Of a stretch of DNA of 51,729 nt, positions 11,824-21,028 are shown piece by piece. The position numbers and the translations under genes were made by a program. Under the pieces are notes generated by a model. It was given only the letters and a program-made list of their open reading frames with translations. It searched no databases and was not told where the DNA came from. The stretch covers positions 1-51,729 of the forward strand of contig CAISHO010000141.1 of the NCBI GenBank assembly GCA_903885165.1. The letters run 5' to 3'. The DNA is from an uncultured Nitrosomonadales bacterium (GTDB lineage Bacteria; Pseudomonadota; Gammaproteobacteria; Burkholderiales; Gallionellaceae). Position 1 is the stretch's first letter, and each line of letters starts with the position of its first letter.

Positions 11824-12542
11824 ATGGTGGTCATCGCCGTATTTAATCAAAAAGGCGGAGTCGGTAAAACGACCACTTGTCTGAACGTGACGGCTGCACT
11901 GAGCATTGCTCAGCAGTCGCCGATTGCACTCGACCTTGATCCACAGGGGCATATGACGCTCGCTAGCGGAATCAAGGACGTTCGTGCCGAGATGAGCATG
12001 GCCGCCTTCTTCAAACATAAAACTCCCCTAGCTGGACTGCTACAAGATACGTCACGCGGTTGGTAGGTAGTTCCTGCTGCGTTAGAGCTGGCTAAACTGG
12101 ATGCGATGTTGGGCAGCGATCCTAAGGCGGCAACCATACTGAAGAACGGCTTAAGAGAGGATTTGGCGCTCACCGGTGCACCGATATGGTTGACTGCTGC
12201 CCGATGCTGGCTGTGCTCACGCTAAACGCCCTGCTGGCGGCAGACCGGGTGTCGGTTCACGTCTCGGCTCTCTTTTTGTCGCTGCAAGGTGTGCACAGCT
12301 TGGACAGTGCGGTGAATGTGATGGAAACCAAACTAAAACGCAAAATTGAGCGTCGCATTCTGGTGACGCGCTTTGATTCCCGCCGCAAGTTATCCTATGA
12401 GATTTATGACAAGCTCAAAGCGCGTTTCGGTGATCTAGTGTGTACCACGCGTATTACGGAGACGGTCGCGCTGGCCACCAGTCCTATGTACGGCAAAGAC
12501 GTCTTTAAATATGTACCCAAGAGCCCGGGAGCAATGGATTAG
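11824..12542 (+). pseudogene. Broken orphan ParA-family ATPase (in-frame stop plus frameshift)
   Basis: The first frame encodes a normal ParA N-terminus with the deviant P-loop KGGVGKTT (residues 10-17) and DLDPQGH, then meets TAG at 12064-12066. The same frame continues with family-like sequence (VVPAALELAKLDAMLG to GLREDLALTGAPI) until about 12183. From about 12186 homology resumes in another frame as DCCPMLAVLTLNALLAADRV and runs to 12542 (KLKRKIERRILVTRFDSRRK, then a normal C-terminus). A single missing base near 12187 and one AAG-to-TAG type change would explain it. Intact relatives are ParA-like proteins of about 240-260 residues lacking an adjacent parB. It sits 29 bp after glmS and ends before a terminator, so it is probably still transcribed. 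Two separate sequencing errors are possible but less likely. Confidence 0.85.
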
Positions 12543-12550
12543 CATGCGTT

Positions 12551-12581
12551 AATCCGCGAGTTGTGGAAAAGCGGATTTTTT
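12551..12581 (+). terminator. Intrinsic terminator after the glmS/parA-like unit
   Basis: A 7-bp stem AATCCGC (12551-12557) / GCGGATT (12571-12577) with a 13-base loop leads into six T residues ending at 12581. It points with the plus strand and lies 8 bp past the end of the broken ParA-type gene. The opposite strand lacks a T tract, so it should not end ubiB transcription. Confidence 0.75.
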
Positions 12582-12619
12582 GCCTGATTTCCGTTAATAA
12601 TCGATAGATTAAATTAGAT

Positions 12620-14134
12620 CTAGCCCAGCAGTATCCAAGCCGTCTGTAGCAGTAAAATCCCCACCATGATGGTCAGCAAGGTGTTGCGTCGCTTTTGTTG
12701 CGCCAGCAGTTGCTGCATGTTGCTCTCAAGTCCTGCAGTCGGATTCTCGAGCAGGCGTTGATGCAGTAAGCGGGGCAGATGCGGCAGAATCGAGGCGTAG
12801 CGCGGCGCCTCTTCCTTGAACGATCTGATCAGGCCGCGCCAGCCGATTTGTTCACTCATCCAGCGTTCCAGCCACGGTTTAGCGGTCTTCCACAGATCCA
12901 GTTCAGGATCGAGTTGCAGTCCCAGACCTTCAATGTTGAGCAAGGTCTTTTGCAGCAAGACCAGTTGCGGCTGGATTTCGATCCCGAAGCGACGGGACGT
13001 CTGGAACAGGCGCAGCAGCACGCGTCCGAAAGACACCTCGCGCAAGGGACGGTCGAAGATCGGTTCGCATACCGCACGGATTGCGGATTCCAGTTCGTCG
13101 ACCCGTGTTTCAGCCGGCGCCCAGCCGGACTCGATATGCACCTCTGCAACCCGCTTGTAGTCACGGCGGAAAAAGGCCAGAAAGTTTTGCGCCAGATAGT
13201 TTTTGTCTACATCGGTGAGCGTGCCCATGATGCCGAAATCCAGCGCGATGTAGCGACCGTCTGGGGCGACCATCACGTTGCCCGGATGCATGTCGGCATG
13301 AAAGAAGCCGTCGCGGAATACCTGAGTGTAGAAAATCTCCACGCCGTTGGCCGCCAGTTTAGGGATATCGATCCCGGCGGTACGCAAGGCATCGACCTGA
13401 CTGATTGGCATGCCATACATACGCTGCATGACCATCACATCGGTGGTGCAGTAATCCCAGAACATCTCCGGCACCAGCAGCAAGTTGGAGCTGGCGAAGT
13501 TGCGACGCAGCTGGCTGCCGTTGGCGGCCTCGCGGGTTAGATCCAGCTCGTCGTTCAGATGCTTCTCAAATTCTTCTATCACCAGTCTGGGCTTCAAGCG
13601 ACGTCCATCGGCCCAAAGCGAGGCAATCAGGTCGGCGGCAACCTTCAGCAGGGCGATATCGTGGGCGATGATGCGCGTGATGCCGGGGCGCAGGATCTTG
13701 ACGGCGACTTCGCGACCGTCGTGCAGCACGGCGAAATGCACTTGAGCAACGGACGCGCTGGCAATTGGAGTTTCGTCAAAGGTTTTGAACACTTCAAGCA
13801 AAGGTTTATGGTATGCGGCCGCCAAGATGGATAGCGCAATCCGGGATGAAAAAGGCGGTACCTGATCCTGCAGTTTGGCCAGTTCGTCGGCCAGATCGGT
13901 CGGCATCAAGTCGCGGCGGGTGGAGAGCATTTGGCCGAACTTGACGAAAATGGGTCCCAGGCTCTCCAGCGCGAGACGCAGACGCACGGCACGGGGTTCC
14001 GAGATGTTACGCATAAACAGCAGCGCGTTGAGAGGTTTACGCAACCAGCTGACGCTCTCATGCGCCAGCAGGAATTCGTCCAATCCGAAGCTAATGACTG
14101 CGGACAATATCTTGAATAGTCTGAAAAAACGCAT
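12620..14134 (-). CDS. ubiB: UbiB, ABC1-family atypical kinase-like ubiquinone biosynthesis protein
   Basis: A 504-residue ABC1/ADCK protein needed for ubiquinone synthesis, thought to use ATP to help extract or move the lipid intermediates. The signature KxGQ is at residues 65-68 ([16 protein letters not shown]), followed by an Ala-rich nucleotide loop ([12 protein letters not shown]) with the VAVKILRPG lysine, then [13 protein letters not shown] and LDFGIMG as catalytic and metal loops. Two hydrophobic segments close the protein ([18 protein letters not shown]), matching the membrane anchor of the family. ubiJ lies 23 bp upstream, and ubiE further upstream on the same strand. Confidence 0.95.
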   Translation of the reverse strand: MRFFRLFKILSAVISFGLDEFLLAHESVSWLRKPLNALLFMRNISEPRAVRLRLALESLGPIFVKFGQMLSTRRDLMPTDLADELAKLQDQVPPFSSRIALSILAAAYHKPLLEVFKTFDETPIASASVAQVHFAVLHDGREVAVKILRPGITRIIAHDIALLKVAADLIASLWADGRRLKPRLVIEEFEKHLNDELDLTREAANGSQLRRNFASSNLLLVPEMFWDYCTTDVMVMQRMYGMPISQVDALRTAGIDIPKLAANGVEIFYTQVFRDGFFHADMHPGNVMVAPDGRYIALDFGIMGTLTDVDKNYLAQNFLAFFRRDYKRVAEVHIESGWAPAETRVDELESAIRAVCEPIFDRPLREVSFGRVLLRLFQTSRRFGIEIQPQLVLLQKTLLNIEGLGLQLDPELDLWKTAKPWLERWMSEQIGWRGLIRSFKEEAPRYASILPHLPRLLHQRLLENPTAGLESNMQQLLAQQKRRNTLLTIMVGILLLQTAWILLG

Positions 14135-14157
14135 ATATTTGATTATTATGTATTTTT

Positions 14158-14730
14158 CTATGGATTGGACAGGCGTTTTACGCGCTGTTCAAGTCTGGCC
14201 AGATCGTCACGCAACGTGTCGACTTGTCGCATGAAGGTGCTGATCTGTAGAGGTTTGGCGATAAGCGGACTTTCTTCCGTCCAGTATTCGGCAGCCGCTT
14301 GCGCCAGATTAACCGCTGTCTCATGGATATGCTGCTGTTTTTCCTGTACGGCTTGAACGATACGCTCGGCGGCAATGTCGCCGGTGTAGCGGCTTAAGTC
14401 TTCCGCTGCATCCCAGCGCAGATTGCGGGAGAGGAAAAATATCTCGGTGAGCAGGGCAGCATTGCCCTCGCTTTGAATTTCCGCATGAGCCAGTTCATCC
14501 TGCATCGCCAGTCTGGGCAGCAGGGAAGGCGCGATGATACAGCGCGCGTCGGGGGTAGTATCCGAATTTGCACTGGTTACCATTCCATCGGGCAGAACCG
14601 TGTAGGCGAAGGTAAACGGGGCGATGTTGAACTGCACCGTTTTACCGGAGAAGCGCGCCAGCCTGTCGAGCGCCCAAACGTTTTGCGCTAACAAATGATT
14701 CAGTGCGGTGACAGAGGCCAGTGCGAACAT
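14158..14730 (-). CDS. ubiJ: UbiJ, SCP2-domain ubiquinone biosynthesis accessory factor
   Basis: A 190-residue protein with an N-terminal SCP2-like lipid-binding fold ([29 protein letters not shown]) and a C-terminal helical coiled-coil ([19 protein letters not shown]), the layout of UbiJ/YigP. UbiJ with UbiK binds polyprenyl intermediates and supports the soluble Ubi hydroxylase complex. Placement directly upstream of ubiB supports the call. The Tim44-like gene ends 6 bp before its start, so the three are probably one transcript. Confidence 0.88.
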   Translation of the reverse strand: MFALASVTALNHLLAQNVWALDRLARFSGKTVQFNIAPFTFAYTVLPDGMVTSANSDTTPDARCIIAPSLLPRLAMQDELAHAEIQSEGNAALLTEIFFLSRNLRWDAAEDLSRYTGDIAAERIVQAVQEKQQHIHETAVNLAQAAAEYWTEESPLIAKPLQISTFMRQVDTLRDDLARLEQRVKRLSNP

Positions 14731-14736
14731 GATGGT

Positions 14737-15564
14737 TTAGTGCTGCACAGCTTGCTGGATACCCGCGAGCAGCCAGACAGATTTGTCGTCTTTTAGATTT
14801 TTCTGCACGTGCCAGACTTCATCTACCGTTTCCACTGCCGCATTGTTTTCGCTAAGCTGGCCGGTAAAGCGCACACTGGCAATTGCCCAATCGCCTTCGT
14901 TGGCGACTTCCAGCAGGTCGGCATTGATGGCGATCACGTTGGTCGTTTGAGGCGTGTTGTCGCGTTCCTGCATCTGCATGGAAATTTCCGCAAACATTTC
15001 CGGCGTGGTGTATTCGCGCACGTCGTTTAGATCTTTGCGGTCATTGGCCGCTTGCAGGCGGATGAAAGACATCTTGGCGCTGCGCAAAAAGCTTTCCACC
15101 GGGAAATCGGCTGGGATGTTAGCTGCCGCTGCGGGTGTGGAACTAGCGTATTGTTGTTGCATCGGTTGAGGGGCGCTGTAAGGCGCGCCCGCACCTGCGA
15201 ATTGCATTGCAGGTTGTTGTTTCCTGCGGAACAGGGAAATCAGGAACATGACCGCGACACCTGCCAGCAAGGCCATCAGTATGCTGCCCATCGCGCCACC
15301 CATGCCACCAAAACCGCCGGCGAACATCGCGCCCAGACCTGCGCCGATGGCCAGACCCGCTAAGGGGCCCATCCATTTATTTCCAGTTGGCGCCGGTGCT
15401 GCGGGTGCCGGTGCTGCGCTCGGTGCTCTTGGCGCTGCTTGAGGTGCCATGGTGCGTTGTTTGCCAACGCTACCGCCACCGCCAAAGCGCTTGGCTTCAG
15501 CGGTGGTGACGAATAAACTCAAACAGGTAACAATCAGGGCCAACAACAATGTAAATTTTTTCAT
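14737..15564 (-). CDS. Tim44-like domain protein with N-terminal signal and Gly/Met-rich membrane segment
   Basis: A 275-residue protein. The first ~24 residues are a Sec signal or anchor (KKFTLLLALIVTCLSLFVTT, then AEA). A Gly-, Pro- and Ala-rich linker leads to one or two hydrophobic segments at about residues 65-112 and a basic RRK flank. The C-terminal ~140 residues look like the Tim44/MBA1-type domain (FLRSAKMSFIRLQAANDRKD to the closing VWLLAGIQQAVQH). In betaproteobacteria this gene is regularly found between ubiE and ubiJ-ubiB; its function is not established, and a role in membrane protein or lipid handling is only inferred. It is 6 bp from ubiJ. Confidence 0.8.
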   Translation of the reverse strand: MKKFTLLLALIVTCLSLFVTTAEAKRFGGGGSVGKQRTMAPQAAPRAPSAAPAPAAPAPTGNKWMGPLAGLAIGAGLGAMFAGGFGGMGGAMGSILMALLAGVAVMFLISLFRRKQQPAMQFAGAGAPYSAPQPMQQQYASSTPAAAANIPADFPVESFLRSAKMSFIRLQAANDRKDLNDVREYTTPEMFAEISMQMQERDNTPQTTNVIAINADLLEVANEGDWAIASVRFTGQLSENNAAVETVDEVWHVQKNLKDDKSVWLLAGIQQAVQH

Positions 15565-15686
15565 GCATTCCTCATTTATGGGGGTAAATCACAAGCGGGT
15601 TAAGTATAACACCGGTCATGCAAGCTGAACGTTGCGCAGCTTCAGGCAACACAGTGGAGGATAAGTTTCATCCATGCATTATTTCA

Positions 15687-16052
15687 TTACTTGACTGCCT
15701 TGATCGCCGAGACGAAATATTCAGTTTCGCCGAAGCAGGAGGTTGGTAAACCACGGTGCTGTTCATAGGTGAGCGCTACGCGGTTCCCCACCATTGCATT
15801 GATTTGTCCGGCGATCGATTCATCGCGAACTGAAAATAAGAATTTTTCAGGAGCTGCACCGGGAAGTGCAACTAATGACAGTTCGCCCTCCCATGTTTTG
15901 CACAACCATCCTTTGTGTGACAGTTTCTGCATGAAACCGGCTCTTTCGCCCTCGGAATAGCTCCAATGCAAGGCGATCCAGCAATAGGCGGCGAAGAGCG
16001 CAGCGATCAGCAGGATAAAGCTGAGACCAAATATAGCAGGGCGGGTGGACAT
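15687..16052 (-). CDS. Small single-span membrane protein of unknown function
   Basis: A 121-residue protein that I cannot assign. One N-terminal membrane helix (about residues 7-30, IFGLSFILLIAALFAAYCWIAL) is followed by a soluble part of about 90 residues beginning SYSEGERAGFMQKLSHKGWLCKTWEGEL. Similar short membrane-anchored proteins are known to me only as hypothetical in related bacteria. Two cysteines (in WLCKTWEG and PTSCFGETE) lie in the soluble part and could form a disulfide if it is periplasmic. It stands alone, about 120 bp upstream of the Tim44-like gene and about 50 bp after the pseudouridine synthase gene on the same strand. Confidence 0.7.
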   Translation of the reverse strand: MSTRPAIFGLSFILLIAALFAAYCWIALHWSYSEGERAGFMQKLSHKGWLCKTWEGELSLVALPGAAPEKFLFSVRDESIAGQINAMVGNRVALTYEQHRGLPTSCFGETEYFVSAIKAVK

Positions 16053-16101
16053 GAGTGAGTTCCTGATCGGGTTGGGCAGATACGATTATAGCTAAAGCCG
16101 C

Positions 16102-16722
16102 TCAGAATGCGGCGGGACAATCGAAGACAAGCGGTGTGTTGTGGTGCGGGTGGGGTAGGGTGAGCGAACAGGCGTGCAACATTAGACGTCCGGCTGCGGG
16201 GCCGTCATACAAATTGTCACCCATAATCGGATGACTGATCGCATTCATGTGCACTCGCAACTGGTGCGTCCGACCCGTCACGGGCTCCAACTCCACGCGG
16301 GTGGAATCGGCTTGATGGCTAAGCACCCGATAGTGCGTTAGAGAAGGTTTGCCCGCTGCCATATCCACTTTTTGCCGTGGGCGGTTGGGCCAGTCAGCCC
16401 CGATGGGCAGATTCACCTCGCCGGTATCAGGCTCGAGTCTGCCGGCAACCACCGCCGCATATCGCTTGGTCACGTTGCGCTCGCTGAACATTTGAGAGAT
16501 ACGCCGCTGCATGGCGATGCCCCGCGCGAACACGATCAGGCCGGATGTCGCCATATCGAGGCGATGCACGATCAGAGCGTCCGGGTAATGCTGCTGGATG
16601 CGCTTTGACAGGCAATCCTGCTTATCTTCACCTCGTCCGGGGACGGCCAATAAGCCCGCCGGTTTGTTGACCAGCAGCAGATATTCGTCGCAGTAGATCA
16701 GCTCTGGCGGGCTATTTGTCAT
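16102..16722 (-). CDS. RluA-family 23S rRNA/tRNA pseudouridine synthase
   Basis: Isomerises specific uridines to pseudouridine in RNA. The family core is intact: IVHRLDMATSGLIVFARG contains the catalytic aspartate (HRLD), followed by the conserved KRYAAVVAGRLEPDTGEV and GRTHQLRVHMNAISHPIMGD. It lacks an S4 domain and is short (206 residues), like RluA itself, which modifies 23S U746 and tRNA position 32. The specific target cannot be fixed from sequence. The ATG at 16722 (MTNSPPELIYCDEYLLLV) overlaps the end of the small Cys-rich gene by 11 bases, indicating translational coupling; a longer frame begins at 16791 but would overlap that gene by 80 bases. Confidence 0.88.
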   Translation of the reverse strand: MTNSPPELIYCDEYLLLVNKPAGLLAVPGRGEDKQDCLSKRIQQHYPDALIVHRLDMATSGLIVFARGIAMQRRISQMFSERNVTKRYAAVVAGRLEPDTGEVNLPIGADWPNRPRQKVDMAAGKPSLTHYRVLSHQADSTRVELEPVTGRTHQLRVHMNAISHPIMGDNLYDGPAAGRLMLHACSLTLPHPHHNTPLVFDCPAAF

Positions 16723-16900
16723 CGGCCGGTGGCGATACGTGGACAAGGCTGGCTGGCAATTTTTTCGGCCGGTTCTTGGCAGGATCGGCAAAACGGAAAC
16801 GACCGAACAGCACGCACCCCTTCATCCCCAGATCGCAGGGAATATTGTTGACGCGTGAGCACTTGCCTTCTATGTCGTGCGGACAACCCCAGGCGCTCAT
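16712..16900 (-). CDS. Tiny four-cysteine protein (62 aa), unknown function
   Basis: A 62-residue protein with four cysteines at positions 6, 14, 22 and 29 in an evenly spaced pattern (GCPHDIEGKCSRV, IPCDLGMKGCVLFGR), then a basic tail. The spacing suggests a small zinc or iron-sulfur site, which is inference. It starts with ATG 6 bp downstream of the yjdM stop on the same strand and overlaps the pseudouridine synthase start by 11 bases, so it looks like a real member of the yjdM-small-rluA transcription unit rather than a chance frame. Confidence 0.7.
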   Translation of the reverse strand: MSAWGCPHDIEGKCSRVNNIPCDLGMKGCVLFGRFRFADPAKNRPKKLPASLVHVSPPADDK

Positions 16901-16906
16901 GATTTG

Positions 16907-17248
16907 TTATGCCTTTTTGACGAACTCGGTCTTGAGCTGCATCGCGCCGATCCCGTCGATCTTGCAGTCGATGTCGTGATCGCCATCAATCAAGCGGATG
17001 TTCTTGACCTTGGTGCCGACCTTGACGACCGAGGAGGAGCCCTTGACCTTCAGATCCTTGATTACCGTGACCGAATCGCCGTCTACCAGAACATTGCCGA
17101 AGGCATCCTTGAAAATCTTGGCCTGTTCACCGACTTCAGTTGCGGCTTCTTTCGACCACTCGTGACCGCACTCCGGGCAGACATACTGGCTGCCATCATC
17201 GTAAGTGTATTCAGAACTGCATTTGGGGCATTTTGGTAAACCGCTCAT
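16907..17248 (-). CDS. yjdM: YjdM (PhnA-family) zinc-ribbon protein
   Basis: A 113-residue protein of the YjdM/PhnA family. An N-terminal zinc ribbon (CPKCSSEY, then VCPECGHEW, residues 7-28) is followed by a small beta-barrel domain ([39 protein letters not shown]). The E. coli homologue sits near the phn genes but is not a phosphonoacetate hydrolase; its role is unclear. No phosphonate genes are in this window. It is followed by the Cys-rich small gene and the pseudouridine synthase. Confidence 0.92.
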   Translation of the reverse strand: MSGLPKCPKCSSEYTYDDGSQYVCPECGHEWSKEAATEVGEQAKIFKDAFGNVLVDGDSVTVIKDLKVKGSSSVVKVGTKVKNIRLIDGDHDIDCKIDGIGAMQLKTEFVKKA

Positions 17249-17290
17249 GGTGTTTCCTTATCTTTGAAAATATTTTAAAAAACAGAATTG

Positions 17291-17590
17291 TTAATGGTAG
17301 TCGTCTTCGCGCTGATGACGTACGGCAATAATTGTCACGGTTTCATTGTCATCAATCTCGAACAATGCGATATAACCGGCTCCGCCAAAAGGAATCACTA
17401 ATTCGCGCAAACAGGCATTGTCGCCGACAGACTTGCGGCACGTGAAAGGAAACTGTTCCAACAATTTGGTGCTGGCAGCGATTATATTGCGAGCTTGTTG
17501 CGCGGCTTGGATATCCTGTGCTGTCAGATAGGTGAACAACCGCTTTAAATCCTCCTTAGCCGCCGGCGTGTAGCGAACCTTATGGCTCAC
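17291..17590 (-). CDS. ParE/RelE-superfamily toxin
   Basis: A 99-residue type II toxin of the ParE/RelE fold. It opens VRYTPAAKEDLKRLFTYL, the family's N-terminal helices, and ends with the beta-sheet GYIALFEIDDNETVTIIAVRHQRED, which matches ParE (RHxRE-like ending). ParE toxins inhibit gyrase; RelE types cleave mRNA on ribosomes. The sequence favours ParE but cannot prove the target. Its ATG overlaps the antitoxin stop by 4 bases (ATGA). Confidence 0.88.
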   Translation of the reverse strand: MSHKVRYTPAAKEDLKRLFTYLTAQDIQAAQQARNIIAASTKLLEQFPFTCRKSVGDNACLRELVIPFGGAGYIALFEIDDNETVTIIAVRHQREDDYH

Positions 17591-17853
17591 TGGTTTGCTT
17601 TGCTACTTGCAAGGATGGCATCCAGCTCTGCCAATACGTCGTCAGAGGAAAAATACACGCCTGTTTTTTTTGCCGCATCGCGCGATGCTAGTCCTCGCGC
17701 GATGAATTCTTGTTGTGTCCGGCGAAATTCTACATTGCGGCGCAAGGAATCCTCGACGAAAGCGGAAAGTGTTTCACCGGGACGCAAAATATTCTCGGCG
17801 GCTAGTCGCAGCTCCGGCTCTACACGCAGCGCAGGCATAGTGGCGGTTTTCAT
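17587..17853 (-). CDS. Antitoxin of the ParE-type pair (ribbon-helix-helix, YlcI/YnfO-like)
   Basis: An 88-residue protein encoded immediately upstream of the toxin. The N-terminal ~45 residues (MPALRVEPELRLAAENIL, then LSAFVEDSLRRNVEFRR) have the ribbon-helix-helix pattern of DNA-binding antitoxins; the C-terminal part (SSDDVLAELDAILAS) would bind and neutralise the toxin. A longer frame from 17874 exists, but the ATG at 17853 puts the RHH strand at the usual place. The pair probably represses its own promoter, which must lie in the 17854-18014 spacer. Confidence 0.85.
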   Translation of the reverse strand: MKTATMPALRVEPELRLAAENILRPGETLSAFVEDSLRRNVEFRRTQQEFIARGLASRDAAKKTGVYFSSDDVLAELDAILASSKANQ

Positions 17854-17928
17854 GGGATTATCCGTGTAATGCAAATGTGATGCATATCATCTTCGAAACC
17901 GGAGGGATTTGCAAGTGTCTTAGGGCGT

Positions 17929-17983
17929 AACGCATCGCGCGTTCTACCGGATAAATATGACGAAATCCGGGAAATCCCGGATT
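17929..17983. repeat. Pair of REP-like palindromes between the toxin-antitoxin pair and ubiE
   Basis: Two palindromic units lie in the 161-bp spacer. The first has arms AACGC (17929-17933) and GCGTT (17939-17943) in a GC-rich context. The second is a 9-bp perfect inverted repeat, AATCCGGGA (17964-17972) / TCCCGGATT (17975-17983). The second lies just beyond the ubiE stop and could act as a weak terminator for ubiE, although no T tract follows on the minus strand. Confidence 0.6.
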
Positions 17984-18014
17984 ACATTTTGGCTACGCTT
18001 GATTGATACTACAC

Positions 18015-18749
18015 TTACAGTTTGTATCCTCTATGCACAGCTACCACGCCGCCGGTCAGGTTGAAGTATTCGACGCGTTCAAGGCCAGCCTCGACCATCA
18101 TCTGCTTCAACTCTTCCTGTCCCGGGTGCATGCGGATGGATTCGGCTAAGTATTTGTAGCTGTCTGCGTCCCCGGCGATCATCTGCCCCATCTTGGGCAG
18201 CAGTTTGAAGGAATACAGGTCATAGGCTTTTTCCAGCGGCTTGGCCACCTTGGAGAATTCCAGCACGATGACGCGCCCGCCCGGCTTTAACACGCGCTTC
18301 ATTTCGCGCAGCGCAGCATCCTTGTGGGTGACATTGCGCAGACCGAAGGCGATGCTCACGCAATCGAAGTAGTTGTCCGGGAAGGGGAGGTGTTCAGCGT
18401 CACATTGAGTAACCGGTGTACTGATGCCTTCGTCGAGCAGGCGGTCGCGTCCCACGCGCAGCATGGCGTTGTTGATGTCGGTCAAGACTACCTGTCCGGA
18501 ACTGCCGACTTCCTTGAGGAATAGTCGGGACAAGTCAGCCGAGCCGCCGGCTACGTCAAGCACGCGTTGACCACGGCGCACGCCGCTGACGCTGATGGCG
18601 AAGCGTTTCCAGAGGCGGTGCAAGCCGACTGACATCAAATCGTTCATGATGTCGTACTTGCTGGCAACCGAGGTGAATACGCCCGCGACGCGTTTCGCCT
18701 TGTCATTTTCGTCTACGGTCTCGAAACCGAAATGGGTCGTTTTGCTCAT
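18015..18749 (-). CDS. ubiE: UbiE, ubiquinone/menaquinone C-methyltransferase
   Basis: SAM-dependent C-methyltransferase (244 residues) of ubiquinone and, where present, menaquinone synthesis. It shows the two UbiE signatures: [18 protein letters not shown] (N-terminal) and [16 protein letters not shown] (C-terminal), with the SAM loop [15 protein letters not shown] between. The frame is open 46 codons further upstream, but the ATG at 18749 has GGAGGAA correctly placed and gives the standard start [15 protein letters not shown]971 ends 10 bp upstream, an arrangement common in betaproteobacteria. Confidence 0.96.
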   Translation of the reverse strand: MSKTTHFGFETVDENDKAKRVAGVFTSVASKYDIMNDLMSVGLHRLWKRFAISVSGVRRGQRVLDVAGGSADLSRLFLKEVGSSGQVVLTDINNAMLRVGRDRLLDEGISTPVTQCDAEHLPFPDNYFDCVSIAFGLRNVTHKDAALREMKRVLKPGGRVIVLEFSKVAKPLEKAYDLYSFKLLPKMGQMIAGDADSYKYLAESIRMHPGQEELKQMMVEAGLERVEYFNLTGGVVAVHRGYKL

Positions 18750-18759
18750 GGTGTTCCTC

Positions 18760-19125
18760 CTATTTTGGGTCGCGGCTTGCGCATGCGTCTTCCATCCGTG
18801 CCAGGTAGTCGTGCCACATACCTTGTTGATATTTACCCATTTCGTACAAATACTCCCATGAGTACAGCCCGGAGTCGTGACCGTCATCGAAGGTCAGTTG
18901 GATCGCATAGCTGCCGACTGGTTCGACGTTGGTGAGTATCACATCACGCTTGCCTACTTGCAGCGTTTCCTGACCGGGGCCGTGACCGCGCACTTCGGCA
19001 GACGGTGAGAATACCCGCAAGAATTCGAAGGGCAGCGTAAAGCGCTCATTGTCAGCGAAGGAAATTTCCAGCGTTTTTGATTGCTGGTGCAAGGTGATTT
19101 CGGTAGGAGTCGGGGTGTTATTCAT
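18760..19125 (-). CDS. DUF971 (gamma-butyrobetaine hydroxylase N-terminal-like) protein
   Basis: A 121-residue stand-alone version of the small zinc-binding-type domain found at the N-terminus of gamma-butyrobetaine hydroxylases (DUF971). Family features are [41 protein letters not shown] and a Tyr/Trp-rich C-terminus. It is commonly the neighbour of ubiE and is proposed to relate to iron-sulfur or P-loop scaffold functions; its role here is unknown. It overlaps hldC by 4 bases upstream and is 10 bp from ubiE downstream. Confidence 0.88.
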   Translation of the reverse strand: MNNTPTPTEITLHQQSKTLEISFADNERFTLPFEFLRVFSPSAEVRGHGPGQETLQVGKRDVILTNVEPVGSYAIQLTFDDGHDSGLYSWEYLYEMGKYQQGMWHDYLARMEDACASRDPK

Positions 19126-19613
19126 AAGGATCTGATTTTCTTCAATAATGAGGTTGTTGAACGTTCGTGCAGGAACGGAATGCTGTGTACCGTGCCGCCC
19201 CAGGCTAGCACTTCGGTGCTGCCGACGATGTTCTCCGGTTTCCAGTCTCCGCCCTTGACCAGCACATCGGGGTGGCAGGCGAGAATCAGATTCAGCGGTG
19301 TATCTTCATCGAACTTGACGACCAAGCTGACCGATCCCAGCGCTGCGAGCACCGCCATGCGATCCTGTTCGGCATTAATCGGCCGGTCCGCGCCCTTGCC
19401 CTGACGTTTCACCGAGGCATCGCTGTTTACGCCGACGACCAGTGACGCTCCTAAGGCGCGAGCTTGTGCCAGATAGGTGACATGACCGCGATGCAATACA
19501 TCGAAACAGCCGTTGGTAAAGACCAGCGGACGGGGCAGTGCGGCAATCCGGCTGACGAGCAACTCAGCATCGCAGAGTTTGGATTCGAAAGAGGGCGGAA
19601 AATTATTCGACAT
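19122..19613 (-). CDS. hldC: D-glycero-beta-D-manno-heptose 1-phosphate adenylyltransferase (RfaE domain II)
   Basis: A 163-residue stand-alone nucleotidyltransferase corresponding to the C-terminal half of bifunctional HldE/RfaE. It has VFTNGCFDVLHRGHVTYL with the HxGH-type motif (HRGH), GVNSDASVKRQGKG and the closing STTSLLKKI. It makes ADP-heptose for the lipopolysaccharide core from heptose 1-phosphate. The ATG at 19613 is preferred over a TTG at 19640; either way it overlaps the end of dolP. The kinase half (HldA) is not in this window. Confidence 0.92.
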   Translation of the reverse strand: MSNNFPPSFESKLCDAELLVSRIAALPRPLVFTNGCFDVLHRGHVTYLAQARALGASLVVGVNSDASVKRQGKGADRPINAEQDRMAVLAALGSVSLVVKFDEDTPLNLILACHPDVLVKGGDWKPENIVGSTEVLAWGGTVHSIPFLHERSTTSLLKKIRSL

Positions 19614-20163
19614 ATTCGAATAATTGTATGACGCGCGCAACGCCTTTGGAACCGCTGGCCACTTCGGAGGCGGCTTCCGCTTCCTTATGATTGACGATGC
19701 CCATCAGATAAACCGCGCCGTTTTCGGTGATCACCTTAACGCTGGTCGCAGAAAAGCGTTTGTCCTGAAGGAAACGCATTTTCACGTTGGAAGTGATCAG
19801 CGAGTCGTTGCTGCGGGACGCCAGCGAACTACTCATTCCGACAGACAGCTCATTGTGAATTTTGCCTACATTCTGAACGTTGGCCACGATGCGCTCAATT
19901 TGGATCCTGACGGTTTCGTCGGGCACTTCACCGCTTAACAAGACATTGCGATTAAAGCTGGTCACATTGACGTGAACCGTGCTCTTGTATTGTGTGGTGA
20001 TGCGGTTGAACGCTTTGTCCTCAATCGCTTCGTCCTCGATATAGGCGCCGCTGGTGCGTCTGTCCTGCACCATCAATGCGCCCGCGCCGGCACCTGCCGC
20101 AATAACCGGAAAGCAACCTTGAATCGATGATGAAATTAACAATATAAACAATAAATTACGCAT
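19603..20163 (-). CDS. dolP: DolP/YraP-like dual-BON outer-membrane lipoprotein
   Basis: A 186-residue lipoprotein. The signal peptide ends in a lipobox-like SSIQGC, so Cys17 is the likely lipidated residue, followed by a Gly/Ala-rich stretch. Two BON domains follow (about residues 45-115, with SFNRNVLLSGEVPDETVRIQIERIV, and about 120-186, with VKVITENGAVYLMGIVNHKEAE). The E. coli cluster rsmI / lpoA-yraN-diaA-dolP is reproduced here, which identifies it as DolP, an outer-membrane integrity protein that binds anionic phospholipids and localises to the division site. It starts at the base after the diaA stop. Confidence 0.9.
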   Translation of the reverse strand: MRNLLFILLISSSIQGCFPVIAAGAGAGALMVQDRRTSGAYIEDEAIEDKAFNRITTQYKSTVHVNVTSFNRNVLLSGEVPDETVRIQIERIVANVQNVGKIHNELSVGMSSSLASRSNDSLITSNVKMRFLQDKRFSATSVKVITENGAVYLMGIVNHKEAEAASEVASGSKGVARVIQLFEYVE

Positions 20164-20933
<770 letters not shown>

Positions 20934-21028
20934 AAGTAGCTGGTTATGCGCGGCGCTAGTCGTTTCATCCCGCAAAATAAATTTTAGGTACGTCATCATC
21001 AAGGTTGCAAAGGCGAATATTAACCGAA

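Noticed and set aside
11824-12542. TAG recoding or programmed frameshift producing a full ParA-like protein
   Set aside because: There is no stimulatory structure or slippery site, and two independent lesions fit decay better.
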